From Henricia sp. BOLD:AAB3569 (lineage: Eukaryota > Echinodermata > Asteroidea > Spinulosida > Echinasteridae), in contig JBBELK010000306.1 in assembly GCA_037783545.1 (NCBI GenBank), forward strand, positions 363,580-427,579: a stretch of DNA of 64,000 nucleotides, in the 5' to 3' direction. The notes below the pieces were generated by a model, which was not told the origin of the DNA, did no database searches, and saw only the letters and a program-made list of their open reading frames with translations. The translations under genes were made by a program, and so were the position numbers. Below are positions 9,383-21,894 of this stretch, in pieces. Numbering within the stretch: the first letter of the stretch is position 1; the number at the start of each line of letters is the position of its first letter.

Positions 9383-12246
9383 TAGCAGAGCGAGGTTTCG
9401 ATGCTCGGACCTCTGGGTTATGGGCCCAGCACGCTTCCGCTGCGCCACTCTGCTTCCGTACTGTAAGATTTTTCGTGCTCTCACGTTGAAAGTCTTAAAC
9501 ATGTGCAAAAACTTTAATATGGTGAGTCAAAATGGCCCTCCTAAAAACAACCAGACACTTGTAGCAGAGCGAGGTTTCGATCCTCGGACCTCTGGGTTAT
9601 GGGCCCAGCACGCTTCCGCTGTGCCACTCTGCTTCCGTACTGTAAGATTTTTCGTGCTCTCACGTTGAAAGTCCTAAACGTGTGCAATAACTTTAATACG
9701 GTGAGTCAAAATGGCCCTCCTAAAAACAACCAGACACTTGTAGCAGAGCGAGGTTTCGATCCTCGGACCTCTGGGTTATGGGCCCAGCACGCTTCCGCTG
9801 CGCCACTCTGCTTCCGTACTGTAAGATTTTTCGTGCTCTCACGTTGAAAGTCCTAAACGTGTGCAATAACTTTAATACGGTGAGTCAAAATGGCCCTCCT
9901 AAAAACAACCAGACACTTGTAGCAGAGCGAGGTTTCGATCCTCGGACCTCTGGGTTATGGGCCCAGCACGCTTCCGCTGCGCCACTCTGCTTCCGTACTG
10001 TAAGATTTTTCGTGCTCTCACGTTGAAAGTCCTAAACGTGTGCAATAACTTTAATACGGTGAGTCAAAATGGCCCTCCTAAAAACAACCAGACACTTGTA
10101 GCAGAGCGAGGTTTCGATCCTCGGACCTCTGGGTTATGGGCCCAGCACGCTTCCGCTGCGCCACTCTGCTTCCGTACTGTAAGATTTTTCGTGCTCTCAC
10201 GTTGAAAGTCCTAAACGTGTGCAATAACTTTAATACGGTGAGTCAAAATGGCCCTCCTAAAAACAACCAGACACTTGTAGCAGAGCGAGGTTTCGATCCT
10301 CGGACCTCTGGGTTATGGGCCCAGCACGCTTCCGCTGCGCCACTCTGCTTCCGTACTGTAAGATTGTTCGTGCTCTCACGTTGAAAGTCCTAAACGTGTG
10401 CAATGACTTTAATACGGTGAGTCAAAATGGCCCTCCTAAAAACAACCAGACACTTGTAGCAGAGCGAGGTTTCGATCCTCGGACCTCTGGGTTATGGGCC
10501 CAGCACGCTTCCGCTGCGCCACTCTGCTTCCGTACTGTAAGATTTTTCGTGCTCTCACGTTGAAAGTCTTAAACATGTGCAAAAACTTTAATACGGTGAG
10601 TCAAAATGGCCCTCCTAAAAACAACCAGACACTTGTAGCAGAGCGAGGTTTCGATCCTCCGACCTCTGGGTTATGGGCCCAGCACGCTTCCGCTGCGCCA
10701 CTCTGCTTCCGTACTGTAAGATTTTTCGTGCTCTCACGTTGAAAGTGCTAAACGTGTGCAATAACTTTAATACGGTGAGTCAAAATGGCCCTCCTAAAAA
10801 CAACCAGACACTTGTAGCAGAGCGAGGTTTCGATGCTCGGACCTCTGGGTTATGGGCCCAGCACGCTTCCGCTGCGCCACTCTGCTTCCGTACTGTAAGA
10901 TTTTTCGTGCTCTCACGTTGAAAGTCTTAAACATGTGCAAAAACTTTAATATGGTGAGTCAAAATGGCCCTCCTAAAAACAACCAGACACTTGTAGCAGA
11001 GCGAGGTTTCGATCCTCGGACCTCTGGGTTATGGGCCCAGCACGCTTCCGCTGTGCCACTCTGCTTCCGTACTGTAAGATTTTTCGTGCTCTCACGTTGA
11101 AAGTCCTAAACGTGTGCAATAACTTTAATACGGTGAGTCAAAATGGCCCTCCTAAAAACAACCAGACACTTGTAGCAGAGCGAGGTTTCGATCCTCGGAC
11201 CTCTGGGTTATGGGCCCAGCACGCTTCCGCTGCGCCACTCTGCTTCCGTACTGTAAGATTTTTCGTGCTCTCACGTTGAAAGTCCTAAACGTGTGCAATA
11301 ACTTTAATACGGTGAGTCAAAATGGCCCTCCTAAAAACAACCAGACACTTGTAGCAGAGCGAGGTTTCGATCCTCGGACCTCTGGGTTATGGGCCCAGCA
11401 CGCTTCCGCTGCGCCACTCTGCTTCCGTACTGTAAGATTTTTCGTGCTCTCACGTTGAAAGTCCTAAACGTGTGCAATAACTTTAATACGGTGAGTCAAA
11501 ATGGCCCTCCTAAAAACAACCAGACACTTGTAGCAGAGCGAGGTTTCGATCCTCGGACCTCTGGGTTATGGGCCCAGCACGCTTCCGCTGCGCCACTCTG
11601 CTTCCGTACTGTAAGATTTTTCGTGCTCTCACGTTGAAAGTCCTAAACGTGTGCAATAACTTTAATACGGTGAGTCAAAATGGCCCTCCTAAAAACAACC
11701 AGACACTTGTAGCAGAGCGAGGTTTCGATCCTCGGACCTCTGGGTTATGGGCCCAGCACGCTTCCGCTGCGCCACTCTGCTTCCGTACTGTAAGATTGTT
11801 CGTGCTCTCACGTTGAAAGTCCTAAACGTGTGCAATGACTTTAATACGGTGAGTCAAAATGGCCCTCCTAAAAACAACCAGACACTTGTAGCAGAGCGAG
11901 GTTTCGATCCTCGGACCTCTGGGTTATGGGCCCAGCACGCTTCCGCTGCGCCACTCTGCTTCCGTACTGTAAGATTTTTCGTGCTCTCACGTTGAAAGTC
12001 TTAAACATGTGCAAAAACTTTAATACGGTGAGTCAAAATGGCCCTCCTAAAAACAACCAGACACTTGTAGCAGAGCGAGGTTTCGATCCTCCGACCTCTG
12101 GGTTATGGGCCCAGCACGCTTCCGCTGCGCCACTCTGCTTCCGTACTGTAAGATTTTTCGTGCTCTCACGTTGAAAGTCCTAAACGTGTGCAATAACTTT
12201 AATACGGTGAGTCAAAATGGCCCTCCTAAAAACAACCAGACACTTG
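9383..12246. repeat. Tandem duplication of 8 units (1432 bp)
   Basis: Copies 9383-10814 and 10815-12246 share the markers G53C gene, ATGGTGAGTC spacer with ACATG, G12A gene, CAATGAC spacer and C49G gene, in the same order at a 1432-bp offset. Confidence 0.85.
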
Positions 12247-12783
12247 TAGCAGAGCGAGGTTTCGATCCTCGGACCTCTGGGTTATGGGCCCAGCACGCTT
12301 CCGCTGCGCCACTCTGCTTCCGTACTGTAAGATTTTTCGTGCTCTCACGTTGAAAGTCCTAAACGTGTGCAATAACTTTAATACAGTGAGTCAAAATGGC
12401 CCTCCTAAAAACAACCAGACACTTGTAGCAGAGCGAGGTTTCGATCCTCGGACCTGTGGGTTATGGGCCCAGCACGCTTCCGCTGCGCCACTCTGCTTCC
12501 GTACTGTAAGATTTTTCGTGCTCTCACGTTGAAAGTCCTAAACGTGTGCAATAACTTTAATACGGTGAGTCAAAATGGCCCTCCTAAAAACAACCAGACA
12601 CTTGTAGCAGAGCGAGGTTTCGATCCTCGGACCTCTGGGTTATGGGCCCAGCACGCTTCCGCTGCGCCACTCTGCTTCCGTACTGTAAGATTTTTCGTGC
12701 TCTCACGTTGAAAGTCCTAAACGTGTGCAATAACTTTAATACGGTGAGTCAAAATGGCCCTCCTAAAAACAACCAGACACTTG

Positions 12784-12855
12784 TAGCAGAGCGAGGTTTC
12801 GATCCTCGGACCTCTGGGTTATGGGAACAGCACGCTTCCGCTGCGCCACTCTGCT
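12784..12855 (-). tRNA. iMet tRNA with two of three initiator G:C pairs broken
   Basis: G30U and G31U remove two of the three G:C pairs at the base of the anticodon stem, the feature that favours P-site entry of initiators. The rest of the body is consensus. It is probably not a working initiator. Confidence 0.7.
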
Positions 12856-15800
12856 TCCGTACTGTAAGATTTTTCGTGCTCTCACGTTGAAAGTCCTAAA
12901 CGTGTGCAATAACTTTAATACGGTGAGTCAAAATGGCCCTCCTAAAAACAACCAGACACTTGTAGCAGAGCGAGGTTTCGATCCTCGGACCTCTGGGTTA
13001 TGGGCCCAGCACGCTTCCGCTGCGCCACTCTGCTTCCGTACTGTAAGATTTTTCGTGCTCTCACGTTGAAAGTCCTCAACGTGTGCAATAACTTTAATAC
13101 GGTGAGTCAAAATGGCCCTCCTAAAAACAACCAGACACTTGTAGCAGAGCGAGGTTTCGATCCTCGGACCTCTGGGTTATGGTCCCAGCACGCTTCCGCT
13201 GCGCCACTCTGCTTCCGTACTGTAAGATTTTTCGTGCTCTCACGTTGAAAGTCCTAAACGTGTGCAATAACTTTAATACGGTGAGTCAAAATGGCCCTCC
13301 TAAAAACAACCAGACACTTGTAGCAGAGCGAGGTTTCGATCCTCGGACCTCTGGGTTATGGGCCCAGCACGCTTCGACTGCGCCACTCTGCTTCCGTACT
13401 GTAAGATTTTTCGTGCTCTCACGTTGAAAGTCCTAAACGTGTGCAATAACTTTAATACGGTGAGTCAAAATGGCCCTCCTAAAAACAACCAGACACTTGT
13501 AGCAGAGCGGGGTTTCGATCCTCGGACCTCTGGGTTATGGGCCCAGCACGCTTCGACTGCGCCACTCTGCTTCCGTACTGTAAGATTTTTCGTGCTCTCA
13601 CGTTGAAAGTCCTAAACGTGTGCAATAACTTTAATACGGTAAGTCAAAATGGCCCTCCTAAAAACAACCAGACACTTGTAGCAGAGCGAGGTTCCGATCC
13701 TCGGACCTCTGGGTTATGGGCCCAGCACGCTTCCGCTGCGCCACTCTGCTTCCGTACTGTAAGATTTTTCGTGCTCTCACGTTGAAAGTCCTAAACGTGT
13801 GCAATAACTTTAATACGGTGAGTCAAAATGGCCCTCCTAAAAACAACCAGACACTTGTAGCAGAGCGAGGTTTCGATCCTCGGACCTCTGGGTTATGGGC
13901 CCAGCACGCTTCCGCTGCGCCACTCTGCTTCCGTACTGTAAGATTTTTCGTGCTCTCACGTTGAAAGTCCTAAACGTGTGCAATAACTTTAATACGGTGA
14001 GTCAAAATGGCCCTCCTAAAAACAACCAGACACTTGTAGCAGAGCGAGGTTTCGATCCTCGGACCTCTGGGTTATGGGCCCAGCACGCTTCCGCTGCGCC
14101 ACTCTGCTTCCGTACTGTAAGATTTGTCGTGCTCTCACGTTGAAAGTCCTAAACGTGTGCAATAACTTTAATACGGTGAGTCAAAATGGCCCTCCTAAAA
14201 ACAACCAGACACTTGTAGCAGAGCGAGGTTTCGATCCTCGGACCTCTAGGTTATGGGCACAGCACGCTTCCGCTGCGCCACTCTGCTTCCGTACTGTAAG
14301 ATTTTTCGTGCTCTCACGTTGAAAGTCCTAAACGTGTGCAATAACTTTAATACGGTGAGTCAAATTGGCCCTCCTAAAAACAACCAGACACTTGTAGCAG
14401 AGCGAGGTTTCGATCCTCGGACCTCTGGGTTATGGGCCCAGCACGCTTCCGCTGCGCCACTCTGCTTCCGTACTGTAAGATTTTTCGTGCTCTCACGTTG
14501 AAAGTCCTAAACGTGTGCAATAACTTTAATACGGTGAGTCAAAATGGCCCTCCTAAAAACAACCAGACACTTGTAGCAGAGCGAGGTTTCGATCCTCGGA
14601 CCTCTGGGTTATGGGCCCAGCACGCTTCCGCTGCGCCACTCTGCTTCCGTACTGTAGGATTTTTCGTGCTCTCACGTTGAAAGTCCTAAACGTGTGCAAT
14701 AACTTTAATACGGTGAGTCAAAATGGCCCTCCTAAAAACAACCAGACACTTGTAGCAGAGCGAGGTTTCGATCCTCGGACCTCTGGGTTATGGGCCCAGC
14801 ACGCTTCGACTGCGCCACTCTGCTTCCGTACTGTAAGATTTTTCGTGCTCTCACGTTGAAAGTCCTAAACGTGTGCAATAACTTTAATACGGTGAGTCAA
14901 AATGGCCCTCCTAAAAACAACCAGACACTTGTAGCAGAGCGAGGTTTCGCTCCTCGGACCTCTGGGTTATGGGCACAGCACGCTTCCGCTGCGCCACTCT
15001 GCTTCCGTACTGTAAGATTTTTCGTGCTCTCACGTTGAAAGTCCTAAACGTGTGCAATAACTTTAATACGGTGAGTCAAAATGGCCCTCCTAAAAACAAC
15101 CAGACACTTGTAGCAGAGCGAGGTTTCGATCCTCGGACCTCTGGGTTATGGGCCCAGCACGCTTCCGCTGCGCCACTCTGCTTCCGTACTGTAAGATTTT
15201 TCGTGCTCTCACGTTGAAAGTCCTAAACGTGTGCAATAACTTTAATACGGTGAGTCAAAATGGCCCTCCTAAAAACAACCAGACACTTGTAGCAGAGCGA
15301 GGTTTCGATCCTCGGACCTCTGGGTTATGGGCCCAGCACGCTTCCGCTGCGCCACTCTGCTTCCGTACTGTAAGATTTCTCGTGCTCTCACGTTGAAAGT
15401 CCTAAACGTGTGCAATAACTTTAATACGGTGAGTCAAAATGGCCCTCCTAAAAACAACCAGACACTTGTAGCAGAGCGAGGTTTCGATCCTCGGACCTCT
15501 GGGTTATGGGCCCAGCACGCTTCGACTGCGCCACTCTGCTTCCGTACTGTAAGATTTTTCGTGCTCTCACGTTGAAAGTCCTAAACGTGTGCAATAACTT
15601 TAATACGGTGAGTCAAAATGGCCCTCCTAAAAACAACCAGACACTTGTAGCAGAGCGAGGTTTCGATCCTCGGACCTCTGGGTTATGGGCCCAGCACGCT
15701 TCGACTGCGCCACTCTGCTTCCGTACTGTAAGATTTTTCGTGCTCTCACGTTGACAGTCCTAAACGTGTGCAATAACTTTAATACGGTGAGTCAAAATGG

Positions 15801-16900
15801 CCCTCCTAAAAACAACCAGACACTTGTAGCAGAGCGAGGTTTCGATCCTCGGACCTCTGGGTTATGGGCCCAGCACGCTTCCGCTGCGCCACTCTGCTTC
15901 CGTACTGTAAAATTTTTCGTGCTCTCACGTTGAAAGTCCTAAACGTGTGCAATAACTTTAATACGGTGAGTCAAAATGGCCCTCCTAAAAACAACCAGAC
16001 ACTTGTAGCAGAGCGAGGTTTCGATCCTCGGACCTCTGGGTTATGGGCACAGCACGCTTCCGCTGCGCCACTCTGCTTCCGTACTGTAAAATTTTTCGTG
16101 CTCTCACGTTGAAAGTCCTAAACGTGTGCAATAACTTTAATACGGTGAGTCAAAATGGCCCTCCTAAAAACAACCAGACACTTGTAGCAGAGCGAGGTTT
16201 CGATCCTCGGACCTCTGGGTTATGGGCACAGCACGCTTCCGCTGCGCCACTCTGCTTCCGTACTGTAAATTTTTTCGTGCTCTCACGTTGAAAGTCCTAA
16301 ACGTGTGCAATAACTTTAATACGGTGAGTCAAAATGGCCCTCCTAAAAACAACCAGACACTTGTAGCAGAGCGAGGTTTCGATCCTCGGACCTCTGGGTT
16401 ATGGGCCCAGCACGCTTCCGCTGCGCCACTCTGCTTCCGTACTGTAATATTTTTCGTGCTCTCACGTTGAAAGTCCTAAACGTGTGCAATAACTTTAATA
16501 CGGTGAGTCAAAATGGCCCTCCTAAAAACAACCAGACACTTGTAGCAGAGCGAGGTTTCGATCCTCGGACCTCTGGGTTATGGTCCCAGCACGCTTCCGC
16601 TGCGCCACTCTGCTTCCGTACTGTAATATTTTTCGTGCTCTCACGTTGAAAGTCCTAAACGTGTGCAATAACTTTAATACGGTGAGTCAAAATGGCCCAC
16701 CTAAAAACAACCAGACACTTGTAGCAGAGCGAGGTTTCGATCCTCGGACCTCTGGGTTATGGGCCCAGCACGCTTCGACTGCGCCACTCTGCTTCCGTAC
16801 TGTAAGATTTTTCGTGCTCTCACGTTGAAAGTCCTAAACGTGTGCAATAACTTTAATACGGTGAGTCAAAATGGCCCTCCTAAAAACAACCAGACACTTG

Positions 16901-16963
16901 TAGCAGAGCGAGGTTTCGATTCTGGGTTATGGGCCCAGCACGCTTCGACTGCGCCACTCTGCT
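16901..16963 (-). pseudogene. iMet tRNA copy with 9-bp deletion of T stem and variable loop
   Basis: This 63-nt copy lost the variable loop and nearly all of the 5' T-stem strand, so the T arm cannot form and the B box is truncated. It also has G18C/C16U. An identical copy lies 4824 bp away at 21725-21787. Confidence 0.93.
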
Positions 16964-17070
16964 TCCGTACTCTAAGATTTTTCGTGCTCTCACGTTGAAA
17001 GTCCTAAACGTGTGCAATAACTTTAATACGGTGAGTCAAAATGGCCCTCCTAAAAACAACCAGACACTTG

Positions 17071-20000
17071 TAGCAGAGCGAGGTTCCGATCCTCGGACCT
17101 CTGGGTTATGGGCCCAGCACGCTTCCGCTGCGCCACTCTGCTTTCGTACTGTAAGATTTTTCGTGCTCTCACGTTGAAAGTCCTAAACGTGTGCAATAAC
17201 TTTAATACGGTGAGTCAAAATGGCCCTCCTAAAAACAACCAGACACTTGTAGCAGAGCGAGGTTTCGATCCTCGGACCTCTGGGTTATGGGCCCAGCACG
17301 CTTCCGCTGCGCCACTCTGCTTCCGTACTGTAAGATTGTTCGTGCTCTCACGTTGAAAGTCCTAAACGTGTGCAATAACTTTAATACGGTGAGTCAAAAT
17401 GGCCCTCCTAAAAACAACCAGACACTTGTAGCAGAGCGAGTTTTCGATCCTCGGATCTCTGGGTTATGGGAACAGCACGCTTCCGCTGCGCCAATCTGCT
17501 TCCGTACTGTAAGATTTTTCGTGCTCTCACGTTGAAAGTCCTAAACGTGTGCAATAACTTTAATACGGTGAGTCAAAATGGCCCTCCTAAAAACAACCAG
17601 ACACTTGTAGCAGAGCGAGGTTTCGATCCTCGGACCTCTGGGTTATGGGCCCAGCACGCTTCCGCTGCGCCACTCTGCTTCCGTACTGTAAGATTTTTCG
17701 TGCTCTCACGTTGAAAGTCCTAAACGTGTGCAATAACTTTAATACGGTGAGTCAAAATGGCCCTCCTAAAAACAACCAGACACTTGTAGCAGAGCGAGGT
17801 TTCGATCCTCGGACCTCTGGGTTATGGGCCCAGCACGCTTCCGCTGCGCCACTCTGCTTCCGTACTGTAAGATTGTTCGTGCTCTCACGTTGAAAGTCCT
17901 AAACGTGTGCAATAACTTTAATACGGTGAGTCAAAATGGCCCTCCTAAAAACAACCAGACACTTGTAGCAGAGCGAGGTTTCGATCCTCGGACCTCTAGG
18001 TTATGGGCACAGCACGCTTCCGCTGCGCCACTCTGCTTCCGTACTGTAAGATTTTTCGTGCTCTCACGTTGAAAGTCCTAAACGTGTGCAATAACTTTAA
18101 TACGGTGAGTCAAAATGGCCCTCCTAAAAACAACCAGACACTTGTAGCAGAGCGAGGTTTCGATCCTCGGACCTCTGGGTTATGGGCCCAGCACGCTTCC
18201 GCTGCGCCACTCTGCTTCCGTACTGTAAGATTTTTCGTGCTCTCACGTTGAAAGTCCTAAACGTGTGCAATAACTTTAATACGGTGAGTCAAAATGGCCC
18301 TCCTAAAAACAACCAGACACTTGTAGCAGAGCGAGGTTTCGATCCTCGGACCTCTGGGTTATGGGCCCAGCACGCTTCCGCTGCGCCACTCTGCTTCCGT
18401 ACTGTAGGATTTTTCGTGCTCTCACGTTGAAAGTCCTAAACGTGTGCAATAACTTTAATACGGTGAGTCAAAATGGCCCTCCTAAAAACAACCAGACACT
18501 TGTAGCAGAGCGAGGTTTCGATCCTCGGACCTCTGGGTTATGGGCCCAGCACGCTTCGACTGCGCCACTCTGCTTCCGTACTGTAAGCTTTTTCGTGCTC
18601 TCACGTTGAAAGTCCTAAACGTGTGCAATAACTTTAATACGGTGAGTCAAAATGGCCCTCCTAAAAACAACCAGACACTTGTAGCAGAGCGAGGTTTCGC
18701 TCCTCGGACCTCTGGGTTATGGGCACAGCACGCTTCCGCTGCGCCACTCTGCTTCCGTACTGTAAGATTTTTCGTGCTCTCACGTTGAAAGTCCTAAACG
18801 TGTGCAATAACTTTAATACGGTGAGTCAAAATGGCCCTCCTAAAAACAACCAGACACTTGTAGCAGAGCGAGGTTTCGATCCTCGGACCTCTGGGTTATG
18901 GGCCCAGCACGCTTCCGCTGCGCCACTCTGCTTCCGTACTGTAAGATTTTTCGTGCTCTCACGTTGAAAGTCCTAAACGTGTGCAATAACTTTAATACGG
19001 TGAGTCAAAATGGCCCTCCTAAAAACAACCAGACACTTGTAGCAGAGCGAGGTTTCGATCCTCGGACCTCTGGGTTATGGGCCCAGCACGCTTCCGCTGC
19101 GCCACTCTGCTTCCGTACTGTCAGTTTTTTCGTGCTCTCACGTTGAAAGTCCTAAACGTGTGCAATAACTTTAATACGGTGAGTCAAAATGGCCCTCCTA
19201 AAAACAACCAGACACTTGTAGCAGAGCGAGGTTTCGATCCTCGGACCTCTGGGTTATGGGCCCAGCACGCTTCGACTGCGCCACTCTGCTTCCGTACTGT
19301 AAGATTTTTCGTGCTCTCACGTTGAAAGTCCTAAACGTGTGCAATAACTTTAATACGGTGAGTCAAAATGGCCCTCCTAAAAACAACCAGACACTTGTAG
19401 CAGAGCGAGGTTTCGATCCTCGGACCTCTGGGTTATGGGCCCAGCACGCTTCGACTGCGCCACTCTGCTTCCGTACTGTAAGATTTTTCGTGCTCTCACG
19501 TTGACAGTCCTAAACGTGTGCAATAACTTTAATACGGTGAGTCAAAATGGCCCTCCTAAAAACAACCAGACACTTGTAGCAGAGCGAGGTTTCGATCCTC
19601 GGACCTCTGGGTTATGGGCCCAGCACGCTTCCGCTGCGCCACTCTGCTTCCGTACTGTAGGATTATTCGTGCTCTCACGTTGAAAGTCCTAAACGTGTGC
19701 AATAACTTTAATACGGTGAGTCAAAATGGCCCTCCTAAAAACAACCAGACACTTGTAGCAGAGCGAGGTTTCGATCCTCGGACCTCTGGGTTATGGGCCC
19801 AGCACGCTTCGACTGCGCCACTCTGCTTCCGTACTGTAAGCTTTTTCGTGCTCTCACGTTGAAAGTCCTAAACGTGTGCAATAACTTTAATACGGTGAGT
19901 CAAAATGGCCCTCCTAAAAACAACCAGACACTTGTAGCAGAGCGAGGTTTCGATCCTCGGACCTCTGGGTTATGGGCCCAGCACGCTTCCGCTGCGCCAC

Positions 20001-21617
20001 TCTGCTTCCGTACTGTAAGATTTTTCGTGCTCTCACGTTGAAAGTCCTAAACGTGTGCAATAACTTTAATACGGTGAGTCAAAATGGCCCTCCTAAAAAC
20101 AACCAGACACTTGTAGCAGAGCGAGGTTTCGATCCTCGGACCTCTGGGTTATGGGCCCAGCACGCTTCCGCTGCGCCACTCTGCTTCCGTACTGTAAGAT
20201 TTCTCGTGCTCTCACGTTGAAAGTCCTAAACGTGTGCAATAACTTTAATACGGTGAGTCAAAATGGCCCTCCTAAAAACAACCAGACACTTGTAGCAGAG
20301 CGAGGTTTCGATCCTCGGACCTCTGGGTTATGGGCCCAGCACGCTTCGACTGCGCCACTCTGCTTCCGTACTGTAAGATTTTTCGTGCTCTCACGTTGAA
20401 AGTCCTAAACGTGTGCAATAACTTTAATACGGTGAGTCAAAATGGCCCTCCTAAAAACAACCAGACACTTGTAGCAGAGCGAGGTTTCGATCCTCGGACC
20501 TCTGGGTTATGGGCCCAGCACGCTTCGACTGCGCCACTCTGCTTCCGTACTGTAAGATTTTTCGTGCTCTCACGTTGACAGTCCTAAACGTGTGCAATAA
20601 CTTTAATACGGTGAGTCAAAATGGCCCTCCTAAAAACAACCAGACACTTGTAGCAGAGCGAGGTTTCGATCCTCGGACCTCTGGGTTATGGGCCCAGCAC
20701 GCTTCCGCTGCGCCACTCTGCTTCCGTACTGTAAAATTTTTCGTGCTCTCACGTTGAAAGTCCTAAACGTGTGCAATAACTTTAATACGGTGAGTCAAAA
20801 TGGCCCTCCTAAAAACAACCAGACACTTGTAGCAGAGCGAGGTTTCGATCCTCGGACCTCTGGGTTATGGGCACAGCACGCTTCCGCTGCGCCACTCTGC
20901 TTCCGTACTGTAAAATTTTTCGTGCTCTCACGTTGAAAGTCCTAAACGTGTGCAATAACTTTAATACGGTGAGTCAAAATGGCCCTCCTAAAAACAACCA
21001 GACACTTGTAGCAGAGCGAGGTTTCGATCCTCGGACCTCTGGGTTATGGGCACAGCACGCTTCCGCTGCGCCACTCTGCTTCCGTACTGTAAATTTTTTC
21101 GTGCTCTCACGTTGAAAGTCCTAAACGTGTGCAATAACTTTAATACGGTGAGTCAAAATGGCCCTCCTAAAAACAACCAGACACTTGTAGCAGAGCGAGG
21201 TTTCGATCCTCGGACCTCTGGGTTATGGGCCCAGCACGCTTCCGCTGCGCCACTCTGCTTCCGTACTGTAATATTTTTCGTGCTCTCACGTTGAAAGTCC
21301 TAAACGTGTGCAATAACTTTAATACGGTGAGTCAAAATGGCCCTCCTAAAAACAACCAGACACTTGTAGCAGAGCGAGGTTTCGATCCTCGGACCTCTGG
21401 GTTATGGTCCCAGCACGCTTCCGCTGCGCCACTCTGCTTCCGTACTGTAATATTTTTCGTGCTCTCACGTTGAAAGTCCTAAACGTGTGCAATAACTTTA
21501 ATACGGTGAGTCAAAATGGCCCTCCTAAAAACAACCAGACACTTGTAGCAGAGCGAGGTTTCGATCCTCGGACCTCTGGGTTATGGGCCCAGCACGCTTC
21601 GACTGCGCCACTCTGCT
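17071..21617 (-). tRNA. Block of 26 iMet tRNA genes
   Basis: The first gene is 17071-17142 and the last 21546-21617, step 179. Variants: 17071 A58G; 17429 (own entry); 17966 G30U, C41U; 18503, 19219, 19398, 19756, 20293, 20472 and 21546 G18C, C16U; 18682 G30U, U55G; 20830 and 21009 G30U; 21367 C32A. About 12 are consensus, so more than half of this block is altered. Confidence 0.92.
17429..17500 (-). tRNA. Heavily mutated iMet tRNA copy
   Basis: It has five changes: C61A (T stem), G46A (variable loop), G30U and G31U (anticodon stem) and G7U (acceptor stem). Three stems are weakened, so it is probably a pseudogene in function although full length. Its duplicate at 22253 shares four of the five changes. 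Confidence 0.75.
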
Positions 21618-21724
21618 TCCGTACTGTAAGATTTTTCGTGCTCTCACGTTGAAAGTCCTAAACGTGTGCAATAACTTTAATACGGTGAGTCAAAATGGCC
21701 CTCCTAAAAACAACCAGACACTTG

Positions 21725-21787
21725 TAGCAGAGCGAGGTTTCGATTCTGGGTTATGGGCCCAGCACGCTTCGACTGCGCCACTCTGCT
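21725..21787 (-). pseudogene. iMet tRNA copy with 9-bp deletion, duplicate
   Basis: It has the same deletion, the same D-loop change and the same flanking change (CTCTAAG on plus just past its 5' end) as 16901-16963. It marks the second copy of the 27-unit duplication. Confidence 0.93.
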
Positions 21788-21894
21788 TCCGTACTCTAAG
21801 ATTTTTCGTGCTCTCACGTTGAAAGTCCTAAACGTGTGCAATAACTTTAATACGGTGAGTCAAAATGGCCCTCCTAAAAACAACCAGACACTTG

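Larger units (their letters stand above)
6698..16793 (-). tRNA. Block of 57 iMet tRNA genes, strict 179-bp phase
   Basis: The first gene is 6698-6769 and the last 16722-16793. Variants: 7593 G31U; 8130 C56U, A58U; 8309 G18C, C16U; 8488 G45A; 9204 C3U; 9383 and 10815 G53C; 9562 and 10994 G12A; 10636 and 12068 C49G; 12426 G43C; 12784 G30U, G31U; 13142 and 16543 C32A; 13321, 14753, 15469, 15648 and 16722 G18C, C16U; 13500 the same plus U63C; 13679 A58G; 14216 G30U, C41U; 14932 G30U, U55G; 16006 and 16185 G30U. About 31 are consensus, mostly before 12 kb. Confidence 0.93.
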